Source of the DNA: an uncultured Pseudomonadota bacterium
GTDB taxonomy: Bacteria > Pseudomonadota > Gammaproteobacteria > Burkholderiales > Eutrophovitaceae
NCBI GenBank assembly: GCA_937983055.1
Contig: CALJLA010000237.1
Span: forward strand, 1-12,304
Length of the DNA stretch: 12,304 nt
Direction of reading: 5' to 3'
Part shown: positions 5,814 to 12,304 of the stretch, in pieces
Numbering within the stretch: the first letter of the stretch is position 1
How the letters are laid out: every line of letters begins with the position of its first letter
Notes under the pieces: generated by a model
What the model saw: only the letters and a program-made list of their open reading frames with translations
Databases searched by the model: none
What the model was told of the DNA's origin: nothing
Program-made: the position numbers and the translations under genes

Positions 5814-6206
5814 CTAGACCACCAGAATCTGCCAGGCGAAGATCGCCTGCGCGACGAACGCCACCACGAACGACAGGGTGCGCACCCAGGGAATGCCGAA
5901 GGTAAACGCGCCTGCGTGCACCAGCCGCGCCCAGAAGTACGTCGCCGCGGCACCGGCGGTGGCAGCGTTGGCGATTTCAAGCTCGTGCGCCACCAGCACC
6001 AGCGCGGCGAACACCACCAGGTTCTCTACCGCGTTGGCGTGCGCCTTCATCATGCGCTGCGCCCAGGCCGACTGCGGCTTGGGGTTGGCAGGGTAGCCCA
6101 CCGCATCGAGCAGGCCCCACACCAGGATGCGGTCGAGGATGTACGGCACCCACAGAACGCCGGTCAGCACCGTCACCCAGGTGAGATACAGGAACTCCGG
6201 TTTCAT
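5814..6206 (-). CDS. MAPEG-family integral membrane protein
   Basis: A 130-residue protein with about four hydrophobic segments (roughly 4-25, 60-80, 84-102 and 106-128), the size and topology of bacterial MAPEG proteins. Family-like features are the HANAVENLVVFAALVLVA stretch, with the conserved N-x-x-E-N before helix 2, and ARLVHAGAFTFGIPWVRTL, resembling the R-x-x-H-x-x-x-Y/F...R-T/S motif of helices 3-4. MAPEG enzymes include glutathione-dependent transferases and peroxidases; bacterial members are mostly uncharacterised, so only the family is asserted. It should sit in the inner membrane. AAGGAGG, six to seven bases before the ATG at 6206, strongly supports the start. The two-helix membrane peptide gene ends 45 bp upstream, so the two could be co-transcribed. 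Confidence 0.87.
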   Translation of the reverse strand: MKPEFLYLTWVTVLTGVLWVPYILDRILVWGLLDAVGYPANPKPQSAWAQRMMKAHANAVENLVVFAALVLVAHELEIANAATAGAAATYFWARLVHAGAFTFGIPWVRTLSFVVAFVAQAIFAWQILVV

Positions 6207-6251
6207 GACCCCCTCCTTTCCGGGCCGCTGCGGCTCGAACGCGTGCAGCCG

Positions 6252-6443
6252 CTAGCGCGGCTTCGAGCCCTTGGCGGCGAAATAGCCCAGCGCGATGCCC
6301 ATCCCCGCCAGCGCGCCGACGATCCACGCCGACACCCAGAGCTGGTCGCGCACCAGCACCGCGATGATCGCCACGATCGCCACCGCGATGCCGCCGATGA
6401 CGCCGGCAATGCTGACAAACGGATTACGCTCCTGCTGCGCCAT
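6252..6443 (-). CDS. Two-helix small membrane protein
   Basis: A 63-residue protein, MAQQERNPF followed by two hydrophobic helices (about 10-31 and 37-56) separated by RDQLW and ending in basic AAKGSKPR. The charges suggest a hairpin in the inner membrane with the C-terminus in the cytosol. AAGGAGG lies a few bases before the ATG at 6443, as strong a site as that of the MAPEG gene 45 bp downstream, so a shared transcript is likely. I do not recognise a family, and small membrane proteins of this kind are often regulators or partners of larger membrane proteins. Other long open frames across this locus lack such a start site. Confidence 0.75.
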   Translation of the reverse strand: MAQQERNPFVSIAGVIGGIAVAIVAIIAVLVRDQLWVSAWIVGALAGMGIALGYFAAKGSKPR

Positions 6444-6686
6444 TCGCCCCTCCTTGTCGAAAAACTTTTGAACCGGCGGCCGATCCCGCGCGCCGATGCG
6501 AACGGCATGCGGGCGCGGCGAGGGCCGCCGGCGCCAATCTCAACGCGATTCGCCAGTGCGCGCAACCGATAATGTGGGTGGGTTGCGAAATGCCGGTGAG
6601 GAATGCGGGCCCGGAATCGCTGCAGCGTCGCGCTGCGCCGGCCGGGCCCGCGGTTGCGTCGAAGGACTAGCCCGATATGCCGAAGG

Positions 6687-7130
6687 CTAGCGCGCCCAAG
6701 CGGCGGGCAGCGTGGCCATCTCGGTTCTCGAATCCTGCGCGAGGCTCCAGAACCGGTCGAAGAGCTGCAGGGCCTTGTCCATGCCGCCCTCCTGCGCGGC
6801 GAGTGCTTTCATCCACACGTCCCAGCCGGGCACGGTGTCGCCTTTCGCCGGATCGAATGGAAAGTACACGACGTGGTCCCACTCGCCGGTCATGAAGTCG
6901 AAGGGAATCGGCTTGCGCCCGATCGTCCTGTCCACCGGGAAAAAATGCTCGCGCACGATCGCGAGCGCCTCTGGCGCCTTGCCCGGCTTGAACTTCACCG
7001 CCAGCACGACGTAGACCTTGTCACCCTCGGCGGCGGTCGCCTGCGCCGGCGTGAAGCACACGATCATCGCTGCCAGCATGGCCAGCAGCACCCCGGATCG
7101 CGACGGGATCAGTGAGCAGATGGATCTCAT
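6687..7130 (-). CDS. Secreted small protein of unknown function
   Basis: A 147-residue protein with a clear signal peptide: basic N-region (MRSICSLIPSR), hydrophobic core GVLLAMLAAMIVCF and a probable cleavage after ATAA (residue 34). The mature part, about 113 residues, starts with a beta strand (KVYVVLAVKFKPG), a helix (EALAIVREHFFPV), further strands (PFDFMTGEWDHVVYFPF) and a C-terminal helix (MDKALQLFDRFWSLAQ). This order recalls ferredoxin-like alpha/beta-barrel dimers such as NIPSNAP/ABM proteins, but no catalytic signature is seen and no function is assigned. It is probably periplasmic. The ATG at 7130 is supported by GGGGAGGA about seven bases upstream and by the signal peptide; the longer frame upstream crosses the leader and is not expected to be translated. 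Its leader contains a long stem-loop. Confidence 0.82.
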   Translation of the reverse strand: MRSICSLIPSRSGVLLAMLAAMIVCFTPAQATAAEGDKVYVVLAVKFKPGKAPEALAIVREHFFPVDRTIGRKPIPFDFMTGEWDHVVYFPFDPAKGDTVPGWDVWMKALAAQEGGMDKALQLFDRFWSLAQDSRTEMATLPAAWAR

Positions 7131-7157
7131 GTGTGATCCTCCCCGTGTCGATGCTCT

Positions 7158-7198
7158 GGGTTGCACCGGTGCCTGCGATCCACCGATGCCGGCAACCC
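7158..7198 (-). promoter_or_regulatory. Leader stem-loop upstream of the secreted-protein gene
   Basis: On the minus strand GGGTTGC (7198-7192) pairs with GCAACCC (7164-7158). Inside, CGGTG pairs with CACCG around a 9-nt loop, with a 6/2 internal bulge. The right arm overlaps the perfect palindrome GCACCGGTGC, so two alternative folds exist. It ends about 15 nt before the GGGGAGG site, a position where it could influence translation or mRNA stability. No known riboswitch is recognised. Confidence 0.35.
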
Positions 7199-7354
7199 AT
7201 GAACACCGGCGATCCACTCTTGAGTTATAGGTCACATGGATCAGGTCTGCCGGTGGTCGACGCGCCAAGGCGCATGCGTACCGCCCCTGGTAAACATATT
7301 CCGTACAGAGACTTATCGGCGGCGGCAAGCCTCGGTGCGTAGATAGGCTGTCTC

Positions 7355-7379
7355 AATCTCCGCAGTTCATGCGGAGATT
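7355..7379 (-). terminator. Perfect 10-bp stem-loop after the ybaK-like gene
   Basis: AATCTCCGCA and TGCGGAGATT are exact complements around a 5-nt loop, 65 bp past the ybaK-like stop. Neither strand shows a following T-run, so a classical intrinsic terminator is not proven. It could be an mRNA 3'-end stabiliser, a terminator without a U-tract or a dyad operator. Confidence 0.45.
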
Positions 7380-7444
7380 AGCGGCCACATTCGGGGTCGG
7401 ATCCTGAATCGTGCATCGACGGCGCACACCGAATGCGCGCGCCG

Positions 7445-7945
7445 CTAGCGCTGATCGTCCGCCGCCACCGCAATCACCGCAGCCCCGGTCGCCGCGACGA
7501 GCTGCGCCGGCGATATCGAGAAGACAGAACGCGGCGTGCCGGCTGCCGCCCACACCACATCGAACGCCAGCAGCGCCTCGTCGACCAGGGTGCGCAGCGG
7601 CGTATCGTGGCCGAGCGGCGGCACGCCGCCGATGGCGAACCCGGTGAGCGCCCGCACGAAACCGGCGTCCGCCTTGTCGATGGCCGCGCCGAGATGCCGC
7701 GCCACCTGCTGCTCGTTGACGCGGTTGCCGCCGCTGGCAATCACCAGCACCGGCTCGCCGCTGTCCTGGCGCCGGAACACCAGCGACTTGGCGATCTGCT
7801 CCAGCCGGCAGCCGATCGCCGCAGCCGCTTCGGCGGCGGTGTGCGCCGACTGCGGCAGCTCGACGACGCGGGTCGCGATGCCTGCCGCCGCCAGTGCCTG
7901 CTGCACCTTGCGCGACGAGGACGAACTCGATTCCGATTCATTCAA
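7445..7945 (-). CDS. YbaK/EbsC-family aminoacyl-tRNA deacylase
   Basis: A 166-residue protein with the complete YbaK/aa-tRNA deacylase domain, which removes wrongly attached amino acids from tRNA in trans. Visible family features are RVVELPQSAHTAAEAAAAIGC (part of the N-terminal half), IAKSLVF with the invariant catalytic-pocket lysine (K53), ASGGNRVNEQQVARHLG, and ALTGFAIGGVPPLGH with the Gly-rich GxxxGGxxP loop. The subtype (YbaK for Cys-tRNA-Pro, ProX or another) cannot be decided by eye. It acts in the cytosol with tRNA and often a synthetase. The start is uncertain: no ATG is near the expected place. I chose the TTG at 7945, which has AAGGG about eight bases upstream and gives a serine-rich head; a GTG at 7906 lacks a binding site, and an ATG at 8023 has only a weak one. 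It lies 98 bp downstream of a membrane-protein gene. Confidence 0.88.
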   Translation of the reverse strand: MNESESSSSSSRKVQQALAAAGIATRVVELPQSAHTAAEAAAAIGCRLEQIAKSLVFRRQDSGEPVLVIASGGNRVNEQQVARHLGAAIDKADAGFVRALTGFAIGGVPPLGHDTPLRTLVDEALLAFDVVWAAAGTPRSVFSISPAQLVAATGAAVIAVAADDQR

Positions 7946-8043
7946 GGCGCAAGCCCTTTCTTCGACATGCGTTGAGATACCGGTCGGGGTTCCGAACCCG
8001 CGGACCAGCGCGCGGGCCGACATCCGGCCCAGTATGCCTGGAC

Positions 8044-8367
8044 TCAACCGATCAGCGTCGCCAGCCGCGCGGTGATCGCCAGGATCAGAATGCCGACCAC
8101 CAGAAACGTCAGCGCCGCGAAACGGTGGCCGCGGTTGAGCAGCGCCCACTTGCGCAGACCGACGCCGCCGGCGGCGAGGCCGCCCGCGCCAATCAGCACG
8201 AAGGCGCCGATCGCCATCGGGATGCTTTCCAGCACCAGCACCCCGAACGACAGCAGGAAGATGCCCGCCCCGACGCCGAGCGTGAACACCGCCAGGCTCG
8301 TCAGAAACCAGCGCTCCGATTCGGAGTCGGCCGCGAACCCCCACTGCCATTTGCGCTTTTCCGCCAT
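8044..8367 (-). CDS. Small three-helix membrane protein
   Basis: A 107-residue protein beginning MAEKRKWQWGFAADSESERW, a polar, basic and acidic N-terminus, then three hydrophobic stretches: about 22-46, 50-70 and 84-105. A short basic loop (LRKWALLNRGHR) separates the last two. This suits an inner-membrane protein with three helices. I do not recognise a family. The ATG at 8367 has no strong Shine-Dalgarno; it was chosen because the reading frame upstream enters a repetitive intergenic element and loses coding character. The ybaK-like gene follows 98 bp downstream on the same strand. Confidence 0.68.
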   Translation of the reverse strand: MAEKRKWQWGFAADSESERWFLTSLAVFTLGVGAGIFLLSFGVLVLESIPMAIGAFVLIGAGGLAAGGVGLRKWALLNRGHRFAALTFLVVGILILAITARLATLIG

Positions 8368-8418
8368 GCCGATAGACGCCGGGCAAAGCCAAGGGCGCCA
8401 TTGTCTCCTCAATCCAGT

Positions 8419-8450
8419 GCTTCTTGGTGCTCTTGGTGCCTTGGTGGTTC
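8419..8450 (-). repeat. Short 9-nt periodic CACCAAG repeat element
   Basis: On the minus strand CACCAAGG, CACCAAGAG and CACCAAGAAG follow each other with about 9-nt spacing, flanked by AACC and CACTGG. Read as protein this gives a nonsense Q-G-T-K-S-T-K-K run. Similar ACCAAGG-type repeats are scattered between genes in many environmental bacterial genomes (recalled, not searched). It sits between the three-helix membrane-protein gene and the hrpA end and is non-coding. Confidence 0.5.
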
Positions 8451-8534
8451 GCCCGATTACATTCCACTCAGCTGGCTGAGTAGTGTTCGCCGTCATGCAT
8501 CCGGACGCACCGTTCAAGAGCTGAGTGCAGGCTG

Positions 8535-8741
8535 CTATCGCCGACCAATACGCGCCCGCATGCGTCGCTGGAATTCGTGACGACCGATAAACCGGGCCTC
8601 TCCCATGTCGATCCTGGACAGCCGCGCGACGATCTCTTTGTCCCTCGCTTCTGCCCACTTCCCATGAGCCCCATTCGATCGGCTCGTCGGACGATCCGGA
8701 GCATGCGCCGCACTCGGTAACTTTGGTTGTTTGCCCCGCAC
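8535..8741 (-). CDS. Doubtful small ORF, possibly an antitoxin-like remnant
   Basis: A 68-codon frame from a GTG at 8741, with AGGAAGG about nine bases upstream, to a TAG. The last 45 residues look protein-like: AEARDKEIVARLSRID, then MGEARFIGRHEFQRRMRARI, amphipathic helices of the kind seen in small antitoxins. The first 20 residues are proline/serine-rich and look random. In the next frame, just upstream, the strand reads SSDEPIEWGSWE, which could be the original N-terminal part joined by a frameshift. No toxin partner is adjacent. It may be a real basic small protein, a frameshifted relic or noise. Confidence 0.3.
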   Translation of the reverse strand: MRGKQPKLPSAAHAPDRPTSRSNGAHGKWAEARDKEIVARLSRIDMGEARFIGRHEFQRRMRARIGRR

Positions 8742-8833
8742 CCTATTGCGCCTTCCTTCAACCATTCGTGCGTCCCCTGCGTGTCGCGGGAGATGGTATT
8801 TCGTTGCGAAACACGGCGCAATGCCGCCGCAGG

Positions 8834-11800
8834 TTAAAGCTCCGCCCAATACCGCTCCAGCCGCTTGAACGACACCGGGTAAGGCGTCTTCAGCTGCTGC
8901 GCCCACAGCGACACCCGCAGCTCTTCCAGCATCCAGCGAAACTCCTCGACCTTCGGGTCGAGCACGCCGCGCAGGCGGTCCTGCTCCTGGCGGGTGGCGA
9001 GCATCTGCGCAAAGCGGGTGAGCTGCTGCTGCCAGTTCGCATCGCGGTCGGGGTTGGAGGGCAGCTTGTCGAGGCGGCCGCCGATCGCGCGCAGGTAGCG
9101 CGGCAGATGCTTCAGCCGCTCGAACGGCGTGGCGACGATGAAGCCGTCGGGCAGCAGCGCCTTCATCTGCGCGCGGGTGGCGGCCACCGCCCGCGGCCTA
9201 GCCGCGTAGCGCGCATCGCGCAGCCGCCCGCGCACCGCCTGGTACGCGATGAGAATCTCGCCGGTGAGACGGCACAGCTTGTTGGCCACCTCGGTGATGC
9301 GCGCCTTGGCCTTGACCACCCGCGCGTCGAAGTCGGCTTTCCTGCGCAGCGGCGCATCGTCGACGAAAAAGGCGCGGTCGCAGGCGGCGGCGATCAGCTC
9401 TTCGCGCAGGCGGTCGGTGACCGAGGCTTTGTCGCCGCGGCTGCCCTGGTCTTCCAGCAGCAGCGCGTAGCGCAGCGACATCTCGGTGAGCCCCGGGAGG
9501 TTCCGCGACAGGTACTTGATCTGCTCCGGCAGCGCGAAGCGCAGCAGGCGGCGCAGCCCGCGCCGGGTGGCGGTCTCGGCTTCCGCCTCGGTGTCGACCA
9601 GCACCAGCGACACCGCCTCGCCCTCGTCCACCAGCGCCGGAAAGCCGACGATCTTGCGCCCGTCGCGCTCGACTTCCATGATCTCGGGCAGCTCGTCGAA
9701 ATCCCAGCCGCGCAGGCCCTTGCGCTCGAACTGCGCGCCGGCCGACTCGGTGAAGCTGCGCCGCGCCTTCACCCCCAGCTCGGCGCGCAACTCGACCAGG
9801 TCGCGCCCGCTCGCCAGTTCGCGCCCGGCCTCGTCCACCACGCTGAAGTGCATTTTCAGGTGCGCCGGCACTTCCACCGCCTGCAAGGCGTCGACCGGCA
9901 CCTCGACGCCCACCGTGCGGTGCAGCGCCTCGGCCAGCGCCGCCGCCAGCGGTTTTTCCTGCGGCCGCACCACCTCCATCATGCGCGTGACCACCTGCGG
10001 CACCGGCACGAAGTGCTTGCGCAGCCCCTTGGGCAGGCCCTTGATCAGCACGGTGAGCTTGTCGCGCAGCAGGCCGGGCACCAGCCATTCGCAGCGCCGC
10101 TCGTCGATCTGGTTCAGCGCCTCGAGCGGCACCGTCATGGTCACGCCGTCGAGCGGATGGCCCGGCTCGAAACGGTAAGTAAGCGGCAGCCGGTGGCCGG
10201 CGAAATTGAGCTGCTCGGGAAAGAGCTGCTCGGTGACATCGGACGCCTCGTGGCGCATCAGCAGGTCGCGGGTCAGGAACAGCAGCTTCGGGTTCTCGCG
10301 CTCGGCCTCGCGCCGCCACTTGTCGAAGTCCACCCAGCTGCAGATGCCCTCCGGCACCCGCTCGTCGAAAAACGTGAACATCACCGCCTCGTCCACCAGC
10401 ACGTCGTGGCGGCGCGACTTGTGCTCCAGCGTCTGCACATCCTCGATCAGCTGCCGGTTGTGCTCCAGGAACGGCGCGCGCGCCTTGACCTGGCCGTGCA
10501 CCAGCGCGCCGCGAATGAACAGCTCGCGCGCGCCGGGCGGGTCGACCGGCCCGTACAGCACCTGGCGCCTCGGCACCACGATCAGCCCGTACACCGACAC
10601 CTGCTCCAGCGCCACCACGTTGCCGGCGTCCTTCGACCAGTGGGCGTCGCGGTAGCTGCTCTTCGCCAGGTGCGCGCCGAGGCGCTCGATCCACTCCGGC
10701 TCGATCTGCGCCACGCAGCGCGCGAACAGGCGCGTGGTCTCGGTCAGCTCGGCGGCGACGATCCACTTCGGTGCCTTCTTCTTCAGCCCCGAGCCGGGGT
10801 TGATGAAGAACTTGATGCCGCGCGCGCCCTGGTAGGCGCCGGCCTCGTCGGACTTGAAGCCGATGTTGCCGAGCAGGCCGGCGAGCAGCGCGCGGTGGAT
10901 TTCCTCGAAGCGCGCGTCCTTCTCGTTCGGCCGCCAGTTCATCTCCGCCACCATCGCCGCGAGCTGGGCGTGCAGCTCGCGCCACTCGCGCAGCCGCAGG
11001 TAGGAAAGAAAACGTTCGTGGCACTGCTGCACCAGCCGCCGGTTCGATTCCTTCAGCCGCAGCGCGTCCTCGAACCAGGCCCACATCTTGAGGTAGGCGA
11101 GAAAGTCCGAGCGCTCGTCGGCGAAGAAGGCGTGCGCCTGGTTCACTGCCTCGAGCTTGTCGGCCGGCCGCTCGCGCGGGTCCTGCACCGACAGACCGGC
11201 GGCGATCACCAGCACCTCTTTCAGGCAGCCGAAGTCGCGCGCGGCGACGATCATGCGCGCGATGCGCGGGTCGATCGGCAGCCGGGCGAGCTGGCGGCCC
11301 ACCTCGGTGAGCCGGCGGCTGTCGTCCACCGCGCCGAGCTCGGCCAGCAGCTGGTAGCCATCGGCGATCGCCTTGGGCGCGGGCGCATCGACGAAGGGAA
11401 AGTCCTCCACCTCGCCCAGCTTCAGCGCCTGCATGCGCAGAATCACCGAGGCGAGCGACGAGCGCAGGATCTCCGGGTCGGTGAACTCGCCGCGGGCGTT
11501 GAAGTCGTCCTCGCTGTACAGGCGCACGCACACGCCGTTCATCACCCGGCCGCAGCGGCCGGCGCGCTGGTTGGCCGAGGCGCGCGAGATCTTTTCCACC
11601 TGCAGCAGCTCGACCTTGTTGCGGTAGCTGTAGCGGTTGATGCGCGCGAGGCCGGAGTCGATCACGTAGCGGATGCCCGGCACGGTGAGCGAGGTCTCGG
11701 CCACGTTGGTGGCCAGCACGATGCGCCGCGGCCCGCCGGACTGGAACACCCGCTCCTGCTCCTGCGCCGACAGGCGCGCGTACAGCGGCAGGATCTCGGC

Positions 11801-12304
11801 GCCGCGCGGGCCGGATTTGCGCAGCGCGTCGGCGGTCTCGCGGATCTCGCGCTCGCCGGGCAGAAACACCAGCACGTCGCCGCTCGCGGTGAGGCGGGTG
11901 ACCTCGTCCACCGCGTTGACGATGGCCTCGGGCAGGTCGATGTCGTGGGTGTCTTCGTCGTCCTCGTCGAAGGGGCGGTACAGCACCTCCACCGGGTACA
12001 GCCGGCCCGACACCTCGATCACCGGCGCATCGCCGAAGTGGCGGGAGAATTTCTCCGCGTCGATGGTGGCGGAGGTGATGATCAGCTTGAGCTCCGGCCG
12101 CTTCGGCAGGAGCTGGCGCAGGTAGCCGAGCAGAAAATCGATGTTCAGGCTGCGCTCGTGCGCCTCGTCGATGATCAGCGTGTCGTAGGCATTGAGAAAG
12201 CGGTCCGACTGGGTCTCGGCGAGCAGGATGCCGTCGGTCATCAGCTTGACCAGATTGTCCGCGCTCGACTTGTCGGTGAAGCGCACCTGGTAGCCGACCA
12301 CGTC
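8834..12304 (-). CDS. hrpA: HrpA-type ATP-dependent DEAH RNA helicase, 5' end missing
   Basis: The last 1156 residues of a helicase whose 5' end lies beyond the right edge; family members are about 1300 residues, so roughly 150 including Walker A are missing. Numbered from the GTG at 12301: VGYQVRF (motif Ib region) at the start, DEAH box (IIDEAHERS) at 45-48, SAT motif III at 77-79, VLVFLPGEREI motif IV at 143-153, ATNVAETSL motif V at 197-205 and QRAGRCGR motif VI at 245-252. HA2 and OB-fold-like regions follow, then a long C-terminal part (roughly the last 580 residues) of DUF3418 type found in HrpA but not in shorter DEAH helicases. HrpA unwinds RNA in the cytosol and in E. coli is linked to ribosome rescue and fimbrial mRNA processing. 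Codons are strongly GC-biased, so this is core genome. The stop is TAA at 8834-8836. Confidence 0.96.
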   Translation of the reverse strand, partial: DVVGYQVRFTDKSSADNLVKLMTDGILLAETQSDRFLNAYDTLIIDEAHERSLNIDFLLGYLRQLLPKRPELKLIITSATIDAEKFSRHFGDAPVIEVSGRLYPVEVLYRPFDEDDEDTHDIDLPEAIVNAVDEVTRLTASGDVLVFLPGEREIRETADALRKSGPRGAEILPLYARLSAQEQERVFQSGGPRRIVLATNVAETSLTVPGIRYVIDSGLARINRYSYRNKVELLQVEKISRASANQRAGRCGRVMNGVCVRLYSEDDFNARGEFTDPEILRSSLASVILRMQALKLGEVEDFPFVDAPAPKAIADGYQLLAELGAVDDSRRLTEVGRQLARLPIDPRIARMIVAARDFGCLKEVLVIAAGLSVQDPRERPADKLEAVNQAHAFFADERSDFLAYLKMWAWFEDALRLKESNRRLVQQCHERFLSYLRLREWRELHAQLAAMVAEMNWRPNEKDARFEEIHRALLAGLLGNIGFKSDEAGAYQGARGIKFFINPGSGLKKKAPKWIVAAELTETTRLFARCVAQIEPEWIERLGAHLAKSSYRDAHWSKDAGNVVALEQVSVYGLIVVPRRQVLYGPVDPPGARELFIRGALVHGQVKARAPFLEHNRQLIEDVQTLEHKSRRHDVLVDEAVMFTFFDERVPEGICSWVDFDKWRREAERENPKLLFLTRDLLMRHEASDVTEQLFPEQLNFAGHRLPLTYRFEPGHPLDGVTMTVPLEALNQIDERRCEWLVPGLLRDKLTVLIKGLPKGLRKHFVPVPQVVTRMMEVVRPQEKPLAAALAEALHRTVGVEVPVDALQAVEVPAHLKMHFSVVDEAGRELASGRDLVELRAELGVKARRSFTESAGAQFERKGLRGWDFDELPEIMEVERDGRKIVGFPALVDEGEAVSLVLVDTEAEAETATRRGLRRLLRFALPEQIKYLSRNLPGLTEMSLRYALLLEDQGSRGDKASVTDRLREELIAAACDRAFFVDDAPLRRKADFDARVVKAKARITEVANKLCRLTGEILIAYQAVRGRLRDARYAARPRAVAATRAQMKALLPDGFIVATPFERLKHLPRYLRAIGGRLDKLPSNPDRDANWQQQLTRFAQMLATRQEQDRLRGVLDPKVEEFRWMLEELRVSLWAQQLKTPYPVSFKRLERYWAEL

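Larger units (their letters stand above)
7131..7444. other. Intergenic regulatory region (314 bp)
   Basis: No gene is seen between the secreted protein and the ybaK-like gene. On the minus strand it holds, in order, a 10-bp stem-loop past the ybaK-like stop, a possible -10 hexamer TATAAC (7229-7224) and a leader hairpin (7158-7198). No good -35 was found, so the promoter is tentative; it would give a leader of about 85-90 nt for the secreted protein gene. Confidence 0.4.
8368..8833. other. Intergenic region between hrpA and the membrane-protein gene
   Basis: This 466-bp gap lies just downstream of hrpA. It contains a short tandem-like interspersed repeat and a doubtful 68-codon ORF, both listed. 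Base composition is mixed and less GC-rich than hrpA. No convincing hrpA terminator was found. Confidence 0.4.

Noticed and set aside
5153..5980. Upstream extension of the lipoprotein frame into a 406-residue protein
   Set aside because: The extension is arginine/proline-rich antisense-type composition across the VOC gene and its upstream gap, and the signal peptide and RBS mark an internal start.
5682..6572. A 296-residue plus-strand open frame
   Set aside because: It is antisense to the MAPEG and small membrane protein genes, which have clear RBSs and transmembrane patterns; its own composition is Arg/His/Gln-rich.
7131..7328. N-terminal extension of the secreted protein to 213 residues
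   Set aside because: The added residues precede a complete signal peptide and cover the leader hairpin; a good RBS supports the ATG at 7130.
9198..11531. A 777-residue open frame on the minus strand within hrpA
   Set aside because: It is the shifted frame of hrpA, extremely Ala/Arg/Gly-rich with no domain, as expected from high-GC codon bias.
1..12304. CRISPR arrays, tRNA or rRNA genes, integrases, transposases and IS ends
   Set aside because: No regularly spaced long repeats, no tRNA-like cloverleaf and no recombinase motifs were seen on either strand.

Overview
The window is a stretch of high-GC bacterial chromosome with every supportable gene on the minus strand, so it reads right to left. 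A near full-length HrpA-type DEAH RNA helicase with its long C-terminal DUF3418 region, next to YbaK, MAPEG, VOC and quinone-reductase-type genes, suggests a beta- or gammaproteobacterium. No rRNA, tRNA or species-specific marker is present, so the genus cannot be named. All functional names rest on motif reading, not database searches.

Right part (about 5239-12304): GC-rich core genes. From the right edge come hrpA (truncated by the window edge), a 466-bp gap with a possible small decayed ORF and a short interspersed repeat, a three-helix membrane protein, a YbaK-type aminoacyl-tRNA deacylase, a 314-bp regulatory-looking gap with two stem-loops, a small secreted protein, a two-helix membrane peptide, a MAPEG-family membrane protein and a VOC (glyoxalase-like) protein. 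Several have strong GGAGG-type ribosome binding sites and modest intergenic gaps. They look like independent housekeeping or stress genes rather than one pathway.

Middle part (about 973-5238): visibly less GC-rich, with relaxed codon use, and probably acquired. In transcription order it holds a TTG-started lipoprotein, a 17-codon remnant of a second VOC gene, a secreted M48-type metallopeptidase with a duplicated C-terminal domain, and a tightly overlapping pair encoding an OLD/RecF-like AAA ATPase and a small TOPRIM/DUF4276-like protein. That pair has the architecture of split OLD, AbiL/RloAB and PARIS-type anti-phage systems and is the best candidate for an uncharacterised defence system here.

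Left part (1-972): a small HExxH protein of ImmA/M48-like (minigluzincin) type lies just downstream of the ATPase-TOPRIM pair. After it the sequence returns to GC-rich core with the N-terminal 167 residues of a zinc-free MDR-family NADPH:quinone reductase/alcohol dehydrogenase, cut by the left edge.
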